Of a stretch of DNA of 64,000 nt, positions 39,380 through 49,759 are shown piece after piece; within the stretch, counting starts at the first letter, position 1, and each line of letters begins with the position of its first letter. This DNA is from BRH-c32 sp041674625. Lineage in GTDB: Bacteria; Bacteroidota; Ignavibacteria; Ignavibacteriales; Melioribacteraceae. The notes under the pieces are model-generated. The model did not search any database. It saw only the letters and a list, made by a program, of their open reading frames with translations, and was not told the DNA's origin. A program made the position numbers and the translations under genes. The stretch is taken from the NCBI GenBank assembly GCA_041674625.1, contig JBAYVI010000004.1, forward strand, positions 5,057 through 69,056, written 5' to 3'.

Positions 39380-42300
39380 ATGAGAGATATATTTGAGAAT
39401 ACCTTTCAAAATGGAATGTCAAGTGACTACAATGTAGTCCTTCAGCCTGATGGTACTTACCGATATTTAAAGAACTGCCAACTTGTTTCTCAGGATGGTA
39501 ATAATTTTGTAATTAAAGACTGTTTAGGCAACGTTCTTACATTTACAGTTAACGCACCTTACGATGCTGTTTATACTTCCGTAGGAGCCTCGCCAATGAT
39601 TATAGGGATGATTTCTTTCCCCGATAAGCTAATTACGATTACAGATGTAGGTGAGATAGGTATTATTAAATACATTCCTTATGGTGAAGGAGTACAGCCT
39701 TTATCGGTGACAGGTGAATACAATGCTGGATATGTCCCATTGTATCATAGCACAGAGTTAAATCTTAGTAAGCTACATAGAATTAATGGCTTCTCTTATA
39801 TTGAAAATGAGTTAATAGAGCGTATTTATTGGACTGATAACTTTAATGAGCCAAGGGTGTTTAATGTCTCTGACCCAATATTTACTAACTACTTTTCAAG
39901 TGGCTCTCTTGTAACAGGTGAGCAATATATGGTTCTTGAAGGAGCTATACAGCACCCAATAGGAGGAGCTAATCCTATTTATGGTCCGGGGCTTACTGCC
40001 GGAAACACATTTACAGCTTCTTCAGCTACATATACTAATCTTACTGCCGCAGCTCCCACTCCAAAAATAATAGCTTATTATCCGCCATCTCTTTTAGATT
40101 TTACGCCTTCTCGATCTTTAGGGAATATTATATTTAAAGAATACGGCTCTGGAAGTCTTTATTGCGGTTCTAAGACATATTTTTATAGATTAGGCACTAA
40201 TGATGGAGTGGTTACAACATGGAGCTATGGCTCTTCTCCTATACCAGTTGGAACATTAAACGATTCATTTGCCCTCACTTCCCCAAACGTACCTTATCAC
40301 GATTTTGTTGGTGGAGGTACAACAACTGCGCTGCTTAATAGTGGTCTTTCAGTTTTGATTAATATAGAAAATGTAGATGAGGATTTTGATTATATAGAAG
40401 TGGCATGTGCTGAATTTGATCAACTTGCAACCGCTCCAAGACAAATATCTATTATAGCCAAAGATGTAATAACATCCCCTACTATGGTTATTACCCATGA
40501 CGGGACTATTAATTTAGGCATACTAACTATTGGTGATATTACGCTGTTTCCTGCAAGTATTCTTAAATGTAAAACACTTGCTACTAATAAGAATTTTATT
40601 TTAACTGGTAATATTACTGAGAGGATTGAATTTGACTGGGACGCTAATGATTACCCTGCATTTACAGCAGCGTGGTTTCAGTACCCAATGAACTCTCATT
40701 ACGATGCTACAAGCTGTTCGTTAAGCGGAATGGTGCCTTCTGGTATTAGTCCTCCAAGTGGTGGATATATGGCAGCAGGACCAACCGCGGCAGGTTCAAT
40801 AACTCCATTCTCAAAGTGGTTAGTTACAAGCGGCACTGTTACATATAACGGAACTAATTATACAACTGGACAAGTGTTTGAGGGTGTTCCGGCGGTGTTA
40901 AATAGCGATATTGCAACCCTAGCCGCAGCAAGCTCTTTTGTTCCATGTGTAAATAAAAACAGATACACTACATTTGCTGGCGACCCTGTGCCAAATGCTA
41001 TTGAGATTAAAAGAACTACTGACACTATAAATGATTGCTTTTGGGATTACAAATCAGCAGCCGCACACCATCATTTGGCTGGGTATTGGTCAGGAGAAAC
41101 TTATAGATTTGGCATGTTGTTTTATGATAAAAAAGGAAATCCATTCTATGTAAAATGGTTGCTTGATTATCAAATGCCGTCTGTTTATCTTAAAACTGGA
41201 TATAATCTAAGAAGAGATCAAATAGGAACCACTGGTAATTATGTTTATTCATTGAATCCATCAGGAATGAGGTTTCAGGGAATTACATTACCACAAGAGG
41301 TTGTAGATCAAATAAGTGGTTTTAGTATTGTTAGAGCTGAAAGGGATGCTCGTATTGTCACACAAGGGCTTGTTACTCAAAATGTAGATACTGGCGCTTC
41401 ACCAAAAGTATATAGACCCGCCGCATGGAATCCAATTAGTGCCGATACGCATAACGTTGCAAGTAAAATTTACACATACATGTGTCCTGATATTTTAGTG
41501 GACGCTCCATTAAAAAAAGCAGTAGGCGTTATTGGTGATACAATGGAAGAGGCTGTATGGTTAGACCCTTATGATTATGGTGGAGGTAGTGTTGTTAGAG
41601 GTCAGGGTGTTGCCGGGAGTGAACAAGTTTATACAAAGTATCTATCTTGCTTAAATGATAATTCATTACGCACCGGAACCATTACTTATTTTGATTCAGT
41701 AGATGAATCTCAAACTTTAAGTAATTTAGGCAACGGAGATACTTATGAGAACGGAACTATGCAGGTGGCAGTTGCTGCCGGAACTGTTGTAAAAGGAACT
41801 TGTGTTACAGGTGGACTTGATTATAACTTAGATGGATATAATGCTACCGGATGTAAAAAGACGGTGTTTATCTTAGAAACTGACTTTAAACATTACGGAC
41901 CTTCTGCTAACGATTATACTTCTGTTGCCGCAATGGGACAGATGGAAAAGATTGTAATGAATTATGTAAAGACTGGTTTTGCTAACCCTTATGGCGGTAC
42001 TGGTGATTCATCTAAAGCAAACACACTTTATATTTCCACAGGACATTTTCAACCAATTAACGCTTCAGTTCTTGCAGATGTTTTCGATGGAACTAATTAT
42101 GTTTTTAATGATGTAGAAGTATTTGGTGGCGATTGTTATACCTGTATGATTGACCAAGGGTATGCTTTATGGGATGCTGGATTTGTTGCCAGTAGATACT
42201 CTTATGCTTGGACATTCCCTTGTGAGTGTAATTCTAATTACAATTTAAGACGTGGGCGTAAAACCTCTAACGTAGAAATGTATTATACCGGCACCGCCCT

Positions 42301-43798
42301 TACTGAATCAATTACTGTACTTGGACCTGCTGGAGAGATTAATTTAGAAGATTATTCCTATAATCAAGGGTATTCGACCGAGGGCCAACAAGTGGTATAT
42401 CCGGCGTTGCCAATAGATTTTATTAACAGCTCTAGCTTTCAGGCAAGGATAAGGTATGCTGGTGAGAAGTTTATAGGTGAAAGCATTGATTCATTCAGAA
42501 CATTTGCTATAAATGATTATAAGGATTTATCTGCTAATTATGGCCGGATAAACAGCATAAATGTAAAAGAAGACAAGGTGGTTGTTTTTCAGGACAATGC
42601 TATTAATACAGTCCCTATTTTAGAAAGACAGGTAGTTAGTGGTGTTAGTGGTGATGCTACTACAATAGGTACTGGCGGGGTTGTGGATAGGTTTGATGTG
42701 ATAAGCTCTTATTTTGGCACACAGCATCAATGGAGTATCACAGAAACGGAATATGGATTTGCTTTCTTTGATATGAGAAGAAAAGCTTTTGTTATTTTAG
42801 ACTTTGGCGGTGGCCTATTAGAGATAAGTCAGGTGTTTGGGTTAAAGGCATTCTTTGACGAAGTATTTATGGAAATTGAAGGTACAGGTAGTTCTGATAC
42901 TACAATTCTATTAAACTCCCCTACATTTGAAGAAACCGCGGATAGACCATTAGTTGGGGTTGGTATTACATCTGTGTATGACCCTAAGTTTAAAATGACC
43001 TATATGACATTTAAGTTTTACGGTCAAAATGCAGACGGCACTAAATCGAAAGATTTTACTATTGGATATTTACATACAAATACTAAGAAGTGTTTTGTAG
43101 GGTTTTACGATTGGTTCCCGTGTATCGCTCATAATCATAATCAGATTGTATTATCTGTAAATAACCCTAAAAATACTACTCAATATTTACCAACCGTACC
43201 TACAAATGAATCTTTTGTTGTGGGCGAAACTCTTTGGGGAGATAGCGGTATGACCGATGAATACATTTGTATTGCTGATGTTACTTTAGACAATGCCGCC
43301 AAGTTCCCTAAAGGAGCAAGCGGGGCTACTTATTGGTTTAGAATTAATAAAATCAATCAGTTGTGGGTGAACAACCAGCCAGCAGCCTTAACGGATGTAA
43401 CAGCAGGGGGGTATCAATATAATATGTTCTTTGGAAGAGTAGTGGATAACGAGCTTCACATTGTAATCAATCCAAAGCAACAGGGGGATGAAGCATTTTA
43501 TGTGCAAAACATCTCTCAGAATGGTCCTTACAATATTAATTACACTTCCATTTATGCGGACGCTGATAGTCAGGCTGGGGCAGATTTAAATATTACTGGC
43601 ACTAACAGAAATTACAGATTCATCTTTGATAAGATAACCAGTACTGTAATGAGAGACGCTACTACTGGGGCTAGGATAATCAATAAGTATTTACGTATGA
43701 GATTTGTTAAAAGAAATTGGACTACCGTCCCGATTTCATTAGAAACAAGTGTAAAGATATTGAGGTCTATTACCTCTTACTTTAACACAAAACGATAA
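39380..43798 (+). CDS. Muzzle-like tail tube protein (1472 aa)
   Basis: The N-terminus (MRDIFENTFQNGMSSDYNVV) and the long beta-rich, Gly/Thr-rich body fit a tail-nozzle protein of the T7 gp12 or crAss muzzle type, with repeated beta blades (ITEREFDW-like, then VKEDKVVVFQDNAINTVPIL and FFDMRRKAFVILDFGGGLLE). The length matches crAss-like muzzle proteins. It should form the distal end of the short tail through which internal proteins and DNA leave. Confidence 0.78.
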   Translation: MRDIFENTFQNGMSSDYNVVLQPDGTYRYLKNCQLVSQDGNNFVIKDCLGNVLTFTVNAPYDAVYTSVGASPMIIGMISFPDKLITITDVGEIGIIKYIPYGEGVQPLSVTGEYNAGYVPLYHSTELNLSKLHRINGFSYIENELIERIYWTDNFNEPRVFNVSDPIFTNYFSSGSLVTGEQYMVLEGAIQHPIGGANPIYGPGLTAGNTFTASSATYTNLTAAAPTPKIIAYYPPSLLDFTPSRSLGNIIFKEYGSGSLYCGSKTYFYRLGTNDGVVTTWSYGSSPIPVGTLNDSFALTSPNVPYHDFVGGGTTTALLNSGLSVLINIENVDEDFDYIEVACAEFDQLATAPRQISIIAKDVITSPTMVITHDGTINLGILTIGDITLFPASILKCKTLATNKNFILTGNITERIEFDWDANDYPAFTAAWFQYPMNSHYDATSCSLSGMVPSGISPPSGGYMAAGPTAAGSITPFSKWLVTSGTVTYNGTNYTTGQVFEGVPAVLNSDIATLAAASSFVPCVNKNRYTTFAGDPVPNAIEIKRTTDTINDCFWDYKSAAAHHHLAGYWSGETYRFGMLFYDKKGNPFYVKWLLDYQMPSVYLKTGYNLRRDQIGTTGNYVYSLNPSGMRFQGITLPQEVVDQISGFSIVRAERDARIVTQGLVTQNVDTGASPKVYRPAAWNPISADTHNVASKIYTYMCPDILVDAPLKKAVGVIGDTMEEAVWLDPYDYGGGSVVRGQGVAGSEQVYTKYLSCLNDNSLRTGTITYFDSVDESQTLSNLGNGDTYENGTMQVAVAAGTVVKGTCVTGGLDYNLDGYNATGCKKTVFILETDFKHYGPSANDYTSVAAMGQMEKIVMNYVKTGFANPYGGTGDSSKANTLYISTGHFQPINASVLADVFDGTNYVFNDVEVFGGDCYTCMIDQGYALWDAGFVASRYSYAWTFPCECNSNYNLRRGRKTSNVEMYYTGTALTESITVLGPAGEINLEDYSYNQGYSTEGQQVVYPALPIDFINSSSFQARIRYAGEKFIGESIDSFRTFAINDYKDLSANYGRINSINVKEDKVVVFQDNAINTVPILERQVVSGVSGDATTIGTGGVVDRFDVISSYFGTQHQWSITETEYGFAFFDMRRKAFVILDFGGGLLEISQVFGLKAFFDEVFMEIEGTGSSDTTILLNSPTFEETADRPLVGVGITSVYDPKFKMTYMTFKFYGQNADGTKSKDFTIGYLHTNTKKCFVGFYDWFPCIAHNHNQIVLSVNNPKNTTQYLPTVPTNESFVVGETLWGDSGMTDEYICIADVTLDNAAKFPKGASGATYWFRINKINQLWVNNQPAALTDVTAGGYQYNMFFGRVVDNELHIVINPKQQGDEAFYVQNISQNGPYNINYTSIYADADSQAGADLNITGTNRNYRFIFDKITSTVMRDATTGARIINKYLRMRFVKRNWTTVPISLETSVKILRSITSYFNTKR

Positions 43799-43801
43799 AA
43801 C

Positions 43802-43897
43802 GCAACCTTTTATAATTTACTTCGTTAAACTATACAAACCATTACAAGTTTGAAAGGAATTTAGATACATTCTATTTCATTACAGATTTGAAATGAA
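43802..43897 (+). promoter_or_regulatory. Paired dyad element E with inverted GGTTGC
   Basis: TTACAAGTTTGAAAGGAA (43842) and TTACAGATTTGAAATGAA (43880) are the best-matched pair, 38 bp apart, in the gap before the exported-protein genes. GCAACC at 43802-43807, followed by TTTTATAATTTA, is an inverted copy of the GGTTGC element. Confidence 0.6.
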
Positions 43898-43922
43898 AAG
43901 TATAATTTAAAATATAAATAAA

Positions 43923-44507
43923 ATGAAAAAACTATTTTTGTTGTTATCCCTAGCGATAATATTTAAGTCAAATTCACAAATAATCACATCCACAGGGACG
44001 GTATCTTCTTTATCCGTTTCCCCGCAAGTAGTGTGTGTTTGTGATAGTATTAAAATTAAGTTTAGATTCACTCCTAGTTCAAGTGTTGACACCTTGGATA
44101 AGTTTAACTTTTACATTGACTATTTTGATTACGAGTACAACGCAACCAAATATGTCAAGATAAGAAGTTTCACTTTCTTGGACTTTTATAACATGGAGAA
44201 AGAGCTTATTAACAATATTAACAACGACACAGCTTATTCTTTTTGGTATAAAATACCATGCGATTTAATTAATAATATAGGTAAAAGTGGTGATTCTCAG
44301 GTTTTAATTAAGATTACATTAAAAGATGGTTCTGGCATTGCTGTTTTAGTTAAGTTGTGCAATCTTACAGGGATAAATTCTTACGAATATGATAAAAAAG
44401 ATGTTCCTGTTTATTATGACATGAACAGGGTCATTGTCGCCCCGAAAAGTGGAGAGTTGTTAATTAGACAAATTGGTATAAACAGAGTTAAAGTATTAAT
44501 ACAATGA
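43923..44507 (+). CDS. Exported protein with signal peptide (194 aa)
   Basis: The N-terminus is a classic signal peptide (MKKLFLLLSLAIIFKSNSQ) with likely cleavage after residue 18 or 19. The mature part is beta-rich with five cysteines (PQVVCVCDSIKIKFRF). The end resembles a short secretion or sorting-type tail (GELLIRQIGINRVKVLIQ). Export to periplasm or surface is likely; a role in superinfection exclusion or surface change is only speculation. Confidence 0.75.
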   Translation: MKKLFLLLSLAIIFKSNSQIITSTGTVSSLSVSPQVVCVCDSIKIKFRFTPSSSVDTLDKFNFYIDYFDYEYNATKYVKIRSFTFLDFYNMEKELINNINNDTAYSFWYKIPCDLINNIGKSGDSQVLIKITLKDGSGIAVLVKLCNLTGINSYEYDKKDVPVYYDMNRVIVAPKSGELLIRQIGINRVKVLIQ

Positions 44508-44725
44508 GAAGAGAATATTTTATTAAATGTAAAACAGATTTAATTCCAAATGAAGTTTTTTATGTGTTTATGACAATCAACGGTAATGCTAAAGACGCTA
44601 AAGAAATAACAGAGCAAGCTCTTGCTTTTTGCAAATCTGATATTAAAAAATCAAATAATGTAGACATTCCTATTAACAAGATTGAAATACTAGTATTCAG
44701 CTTATTACAAACCACAACCATATGA
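44504..44725 (+). CDS. Small hypothetical protein (73 aa)
   Basis: A soluble alpha/beta protein (GNAKDAKEITEQALAFCKSD) joined to both neighbours by ATGA overlaps, so it is co-translated with two exported proteins. Function unknown. Confidence 0.7.
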   Translation: MRREYFIKCKTDLIPNEVFYVFMTINGNAKDAKEITEQALAFCKSDIKKSNNVDIPINKIEILVFSLLQTTTI

Positions 44726-45096
44726 AACTAACCATATTGCTTTTGGCTATTGCCATTCAAATTAACGCCCAATCGGCCCCAATGCGATTCTCGTGCGGTA
44801 AAACCGATACCATATACATACAAATTGAATCTGACAGTACTTACTCTACCAGCAAGCTAAATGTCTCCTGCTCTAAACATAAACACTCAGATTGGACTTC
44901 TATCACCTTTGGATTCACTGACGGCAGCTTATTGGAAGTGTCTTCTGCTTCTGGCTACCAAATTAAAGACACTGAGAAATTTAAGACTATAATGTTTGAT
45001 TTTATCTCTTTTGACGACATTATTTCATCCACTGCCTGTATAAACATAAAGACTAAAGACTACTTCATAAAGCACTTCAATTCAGTTAAAAACTAA
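44722..45096 (+). CDS. Exported protein with signal peptide (124 aa)
   Basis: Signal peptide MKLTILLLAIAIQINAQS with a likely cleavage after Ala-Gln or nearby. The mature part is beta-rich with cysteines in FSCGKTD and NVSCSKHKH. It is coupled to the two previous genes. Probably periplasmic. Confidence 0.75.
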   Translation: MKLTILLLAIAIQINAQSAPMRFSCGKTDTIYIQIESDSTYSTSKLNVSCSKHKHSDWTSITFGFTDGSLLEVSSASGYQIKDTEKFKTIMFDFISFDDIISSTACINIKTKDYFIKHFNSVKN

Positions 45097-45121
45097 AAGT
45101 GTAATTGTTCAAAACTTTTAT

Positions 45122-45129
45122 TACATTTG
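45122..45129 (+). promoter_or_regulatory. Candidate -7 promoter box
   Basis: TACATTTG matches TAnnTTTG exactly and is identical to the box at 37350. It lies 21 nt before the ATG at 45151. No good TTTG is visible at the expected -33 distance. Confidence 0.5.
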
Positions 45130-45150
45130 GTAGCATCAATTTGTCATCAA

Positions 45151-48100
45151 ATGAAGAAAGCTCCTTCCTATAAAGGTGGAGGCAACCTTATCAAAGGTGA
45201 GCCTAACAAGCCTAAAAAAACAACCATAGACCGAACTAAATACAAGGCGATATTAGACAGGCCAATAGAAGGAACTGGCACTAATGTTGTTGGTGACAGT
45301 CAGGATAACTTTACTCCCGAAGTGCTTAAAAACATGGGGTATAATTACTACTCAGGAACAATGGGAGGTAAGGATATTGTTTATGAGAAAGGCGGAAGGT
45401 ATCACATTTACAACGAACAGCCTAATGCCAAACAAAATAAGTTTGGTTTAATTGATATTGGTGATTTATCTGAACCACCTATTAATCCTACACCTGCTTT
45501 AACCACCCCTACCGTTCCTAAGATGGTTAAACCACAAATTGACCCTACTCATAAATCGCTTGATTTTAGCAATCCTAATATGATTCTTGACCCTAATACA
45601 GGAACTTATACTAATCCCGTTACTGGTAAGCGCATAGAGCCTATTGTAGAGCAATATAAGCATGGTGGTAAAGTGAAAGGACTTGCTTTTGGTGGCAGTA
45701 CATCTTACAATGAAAGATTCAACACTGTTAATCAATTAAACACACAGCAGAACCAACAGGCAGAAGCAGACTCTCCAAGTTTTTTATCTAAAAATCAAAA
45801 CACATCTCGCGTACTTGGTTCTGGGGTAATGACTTTAGGAAACCAAATGTATCAGCGTAAATATGGAGCAAGTGCTAATCCAGAAGAAGAGGCTAAATAC
45901 GATCAGGCGGTTGGAGCAGTAGATTCCACCGCTTCTTCAGCATTACCTTGGTATGCTTTAGCTAAAGGAGCTTCTAATATTGGCAAAAGTCAAATTAAGC
46001 GTGATGAAAATGGACGAGCCACTACTAAAGTAGGGAGTGTTTCAGACGATTGGTTAACCCCTGACCATGAATTAATCATGCAGGGATATAAACAGGATGG
46101 CGTTAAAGGCGCCTTACGTGAATCTTCTGGGCTTGGTAAAATAGGTAGAACTATCGGTACACTTACAAATAACGCTAATGAAACCGAAGGGTTTTGGGGG
46201 AAGTTTAACAAAGCAACCGGTCAAGCTGGTAAGAATAAATCTGCCGGAATGGACGAGGCTGCTAAACAAGCTCAATTAGATGCTATTGCTGCTGAAAAAG
46301 CAAAACAAAAGGATGCTATAAACAAAGGTAGGATTGCTGAATCTTTAGCTGCTCGTAATGCAGGTGACACTAATTTTGAGCAAGATTATTTTAATCAAAC
46401 GCTTGCAGATGGAGGAATTATTAAAGGTGCTGGTACAGCTAAGAGTGATAGTATAAGTGCTAAAGTAAAGCCGGGTTCTTTTGTTGTACCTGCCGAAAAT
46501 GCTCCTATTGCAGCCGAACTTAAAGATAAATTATTAAGAAAAGCTCCAAGTAAAAAAGCAAGTTTAAACCAAGGTGGCGGTGTAGATGTTAAGCTAAGTG
46601 ATGGTGAGTATCTATTCTCTCCCGAAGAGAAAATGGAATTACAAGCCAATGGCGTTGATTTAAACGCTCTTGCTCCTAACGCTAAAGAAGAAGATAAATT
46701 AAAGTGCGGTGGTAAAGTGCCAATGTATAAAAGTGGTGGTGGTATCAATAAAGTAGTTTCTGATTTAGATATAATTGAAATAGCTAGTGGAGGAAAAGGA
46801 TATGAATCACTTAGCGATAAAGATAAAAAAAGAGTTGATGATTTAAAAAAATTACAAGTTAGTGATATTAAAAAAGTTCCATCATACAAAAATGGCGGTG
46901 GTGTAAATGGAAATAATGATGATTTTGAAAAGAAAGAATTAGCTAAAATTGAAGCTCAAAGAAAAGCTGACGCAGCTAGACTTGGAGAAATAAAAGCAAA
47001 ACAAAAAGCAGATGAGGCAAAAAGAGCTTTAGCGTCAGATATTCGTCAAAGATTAGAAATACAGTATAACGCTAAAAAACAATCAAAAGCTAACATTGAT
47101 AAGTATCAAAATGAATACAATGCAATTAAAAAAGCTTATGATAATTATTCTAAAGAAAGTGATTTTGAATTAAATAGACCTCTATCAACAGGAGAGAGGT
47201 ACACTAAATCCGCCAAGCCAACTACGGAAGAGGTAAGAAAAAATAAAGAAGATTTATTAAAAAAACTTCAAGATAGTAAGTCAAAATTAGATGCCGCTCA
47301 AAAAGATTATAATTACGCTTCCAATGAACGTAATTTTATAACTCCTGAAACAGGAAGAGGGCTGAAATCTTCTGCCGGAAAAGGACTAGATAATTTAAAA
47401 AGCGATAAAGCTACTACACGAGAAGCGGTAAACGCTCCTTTAACCGCTACATCCACTCAAAATATTGCTAAAGAATTAGCTGGTAGATATAAAACCGCTC
47501 CTAAGAAATCAGGTAATAAACCTGCAACTGAAAAAGCGGTTGCTGATACATTATCTCCAATTGATATTAATCAAATTCCAACAAGTGAATCTGATAATTT
47601 ATTTGATAGTAGAACTTCTGCTGAAATGGCAAGAATGAATCAGCCAGTGGAAAGGGTTTCTCTTTCTGCTCCTGATGCTATTAATCCAACTGTTACAGAA
47701 GCAGATCAAGCTCCAATGCAAACAAATTCAAGTGGTCAACCTAAATTTAGTAAATTTAATTTAAGTGGGGCTTTGGACGGTGCAATTAATTATGGACTGC
47801 CTATTGCTCAAACAGCTATTGGATTTAGTCAATTAAAGAAATTAGGGAAACGTCCTGTTGATACGCTAGACCCTGAGTATTTAAATGCAATTTCAAAGAC
47901 AAGGGCTGGCGTAGAGAAGGCTAATCAACAAGCTAAGTTTGGATATTCGCCACAGGAATTAGCGGCTTTAAATCAACAAAATGCGGCTCTTACTAACGCA
48001 GGGCGTTATGCTGCTAGAAATTTCTCTGGTGGTTCGGCGGCTAATGCTTTGAATATGGAACGTAGTGTTATTAATGACTCTTTCGGACGCGGACTTACTA

Positions 48101-48351
48101 CATCTATCAATGACAACGCTCTTAAAATGCAGAAGCAACAATTAGCTTTTGAAAGACAGTCTGGACTAAATGATATGTTGTCTCATAAACAAGAACTTAA
48201 CAGACGCTTATTCTCAGATACAATGTCTGCGTGGCAGCAAAATCAAGGTTCTGCCGCATCTTTAGCTAATGCCGGTATTCAAAACTTGCTTGATGCAAAT
48301 AGATATGATAAATTTATGAAGTCTTCACAAGAAGTTAACAATCAAATTTAA
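45151..48351 (+). CDS. Large internal-virion-like protein (1066 aa)
   Basis: I start at ATG 45151 (MKKAPSYKGGGNLIKGEPNK); a TTG lies eight codons earlier. The motif Pro-x-Tyr-Lys-x-Gly-Gly-Gly recurs (KAPSYKGGG, KVPMYKSGGG, KVPSYKNGGG). A segment typical of large phage virion proteins is present (GTAKSDSISAKVKPGSFVVP, then LSDGEYLFSPEEKMEL). The middle is a long charged coiled coil, and the C-terminus is Gln-rich. It follows the muzzle gene, where crAss-like phages encode ejected cargo proteins. Confidence 0.72.
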   Translation: MKKAPSYKGGGNLIKGEPNKPKKTTIDRTKYKAILDRPIEGTGTNVVGDSQDNFTPEVLKNMGYNYYSGTMGGKDIVYEKGGRYHIYNEQPNAKQNKFGLIDIGDLSEPPINPTPALTTPTVPKMVKPQIDPTHKSLDFSNPNMILDPNTGTYTNPVTGKRIEPIVEQYKHGGKVKGLAFGGSTSYNERFNTVNQLNTQQNQQAEADSPSFLSKNQNTSRVLGSGVMTLGNQMYQRKYGASANPEEEAKYDQAVGAVDSTASSALPWYALAKGASNIGKSQIKRDENGRATTKVGSVSDDWLTPDHELIMQGYKQDGVKGALRESSGLGKIGRTIGTLTNNANETEGFWGKFNKATGQAGKNKSAGMDEAAKQAQLDAIAAEKAKQKDAINKGRIAESLAARNAGDTNFEQDYFNQTLADGGIIKGAGTAKSDSISAKVKPGSFVVPAENAPIAAELKDKLLRKAPSKKASLNQGGGVDVKLSDGEYLFSPEEKMELQANGVDLNALAPNAKEEDKLKCGGKVPMYKSGGGINKVVSDLDIIEIASGGKGYESLSDKDKKRVDDLKKLQVSDIKKVPSYKNGGGVNGNNDDFEKKELAKIEAQRKADAARLGEIKAKQKADEAKRALASDIRQRLEIQYNAKKQSKANIDKYQNEYNAIKKAYDNYSKESDFELNRPLSTGERYTKSAKPTTEEVRKNKEDLLKKLQDSKSKLDAAQKDYNYASNERNFITPETGRGLKSSAGKGLDNLKSDKATTREAVNAPLTATSTQNIAKELAGRYKTAPKKSGNKPATEKAVADTLSPIDINQIPTSESDNLFDSRTSAEMARMNQPVERVSLSAPDAINPTVTEADQAPMQTNSSGQPKFSKFNLSGALDGAINYGLPIAQTAIGFSQLKKLGKRPVDTLDPEYLNAISKTRAGVEKANQQAKFGYSPQELAALNQQNAALTNAGRYAARNFSGGSAANALNMERSVINDSFGRGLTTSINDNALKMQKQQLAFERQSGLNDMLSHKQELNRRLFSDTMSAWQQNQGSAASLANAGIQNLLDANRYDKFMKSSQEVNNQI

Positions 48352-48356
48352 TAAAT

Positions 48357-49757
48357 ATGGAGTGGGGTACACTTGCAGGTCTTACTGTAAAAAATAATTT
48401 AGATCAACAGATACAGGACGCTAAGTATTTTGACCAACAACGTAGGCAAAACGAGGTTATGAATATGCAGAAAGCCAAGATGTTTTCTGACGATCTTGAA
48501 TTTCAAAATGGCTCCAATCCTTATGACGATGCGATAATTAAGCAAGAGAATCAAAGATTAGTATCGGACATAGGAAAGTATGTAACTGATAATCCAGATT
48601 GGACTACGAATGTGTATAAGGCTTCTGAGGTTAAAAGAATGAAGCAATCAATGAAGAGTACCCCTGCCGTTCTTCGTTCTATGGCATACAAAGATGCTAT
48701 GGCTAAATTTAATGCTGACTTATCCGAAGTGGCTAAAAACCCTAATAAATATGACGCGGAGGCTTATGATGCAATTCAGCAACAAGTTGAAAACTACCAT
48801 AAATACGGAAATCAATATGGTGAAGAGGCTGCTAAGAAAGAAGGTGCCAGACCACTTGTTTACCAAAAGCCACAAGATTTAATTAATGTACCCGATACTC
48901 TTTTAAAGGCTGGTAAAAACATTAATAATTTTAATGTTAAGAAAGGAAAAGATTTAGGAGAATATATGACTGAGCCGAAGCCAGAAGAGGTGAAAGCTAT
49001 TAAGGATTCTATTTACCAAGAACATAATAGGTCTATTGCATTACAAGCAAAACAATTAGGACTTACAACCCCACAACAAATAGATAAATGGCTTACTGAT
49101 GGTATTATAGCCGGATTTGAGCCTAAATACTCTCCGGGTGACCCAAATGCTTTATGGGAAAGAGGGATGAGAGAAAGAGAATTAAGGGCTAAAGAAGCTA
49201 AAAGCTCTCCAATGCCAAGTTACACCCCTTTTGATGATTTGTTTGATAAACGTAAACCGGCAGGTAATGTCCCCGCTGAACTTGCTTATAAAACTTGGGG
49301 TGAAACTCCTAAGATTAAAGTAGTGGGCAATTCAGGTCAGGCGGTTGATTTAACGGGACTTAAGATGAATTATGATAATAGATATGTTACGGATAGTAAA
49401 GGACGTAGATACCTATCAGGATATGTCAATGTACCTTTGGATGTTGCTAAACAAAACGGAATTTGGACGGGTGATGATGAAGATGGTGGTATTTCTGCCT
49501 CGTTTTTAGGTAAAGCGGTAAGAAGACAAAAAGAATCTAAAGATGGTAAAGGTGCTACATTTGTAAAGCTTGACTACATGATGCCTATTGATTATAATGA
49601 TGGTACCGCAAGACAGTTATATAATTCTCATGCGCAGCCCGCTAAATTAGTTGAGCCGTTGCAGTATGATAGTAATTTAGGTAATACAAAGCCGTTAACT
49701 GTTGAGCAAAATGGCTATACTTATACATGGAATTCCGAAAAAAATGTTTATGAATAG
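48357..49757 (+). CDS. Internal-virion or cargo-region protein (466 aa)
   Basis: Gln/Asn- and Lys-rich helical N-terminus (LTVKNNLDQQIQDAKYFDQQ), then a lysine- and proline-rich middle and a beta-rich end. It lies between two very large proteins. The stop is TAG, 2 nt before the next ATG, with no sensible continuation. Probably part of the internal protein set. Confidence 0.7.
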   Translation: MEWGTLAGLTVKNNLDQQIQDAKYFDQQRRQNEVMNMQKAKMFSDDLEFQNGSNPYDDAIIKQENQRLVSDIGKYVTDNPDWTTNVYKASEVKRMKQSMKSTPAVLRSMAYKDAMAKFNADLSEVAKNPNKYDAEAYDAIQQQVENYHKYGNQYGEEAAKKEGARPLVYQKPQDLINVPDTLLKAGKNINNFNVKKGKDLGEYMTEPKPEEVKAIKDSIYQEHNRSIALQAKQLGLTTPQQIDKWLTDGIIAGFEPKYSPGDPNALWERGMRERELRAKEAKSSPMPSYTPFDDLFDKRKPAGNVPAELAYKTWGETPKIKVVGNSGQAVDLTGLKMNYDNRYVTDSKGRRYLSGYVNVPLDVAKQNGIWTGDDEDGGISASFLGKAVRRQKESKDGKGATFVKLDYMMPIDYNDGTARQLYNSHAQPAKLVEPLQYDSNLGNTKPLTVEQNGYTYTWNSEKNVYE

Positions 49758-49759
49758 TT

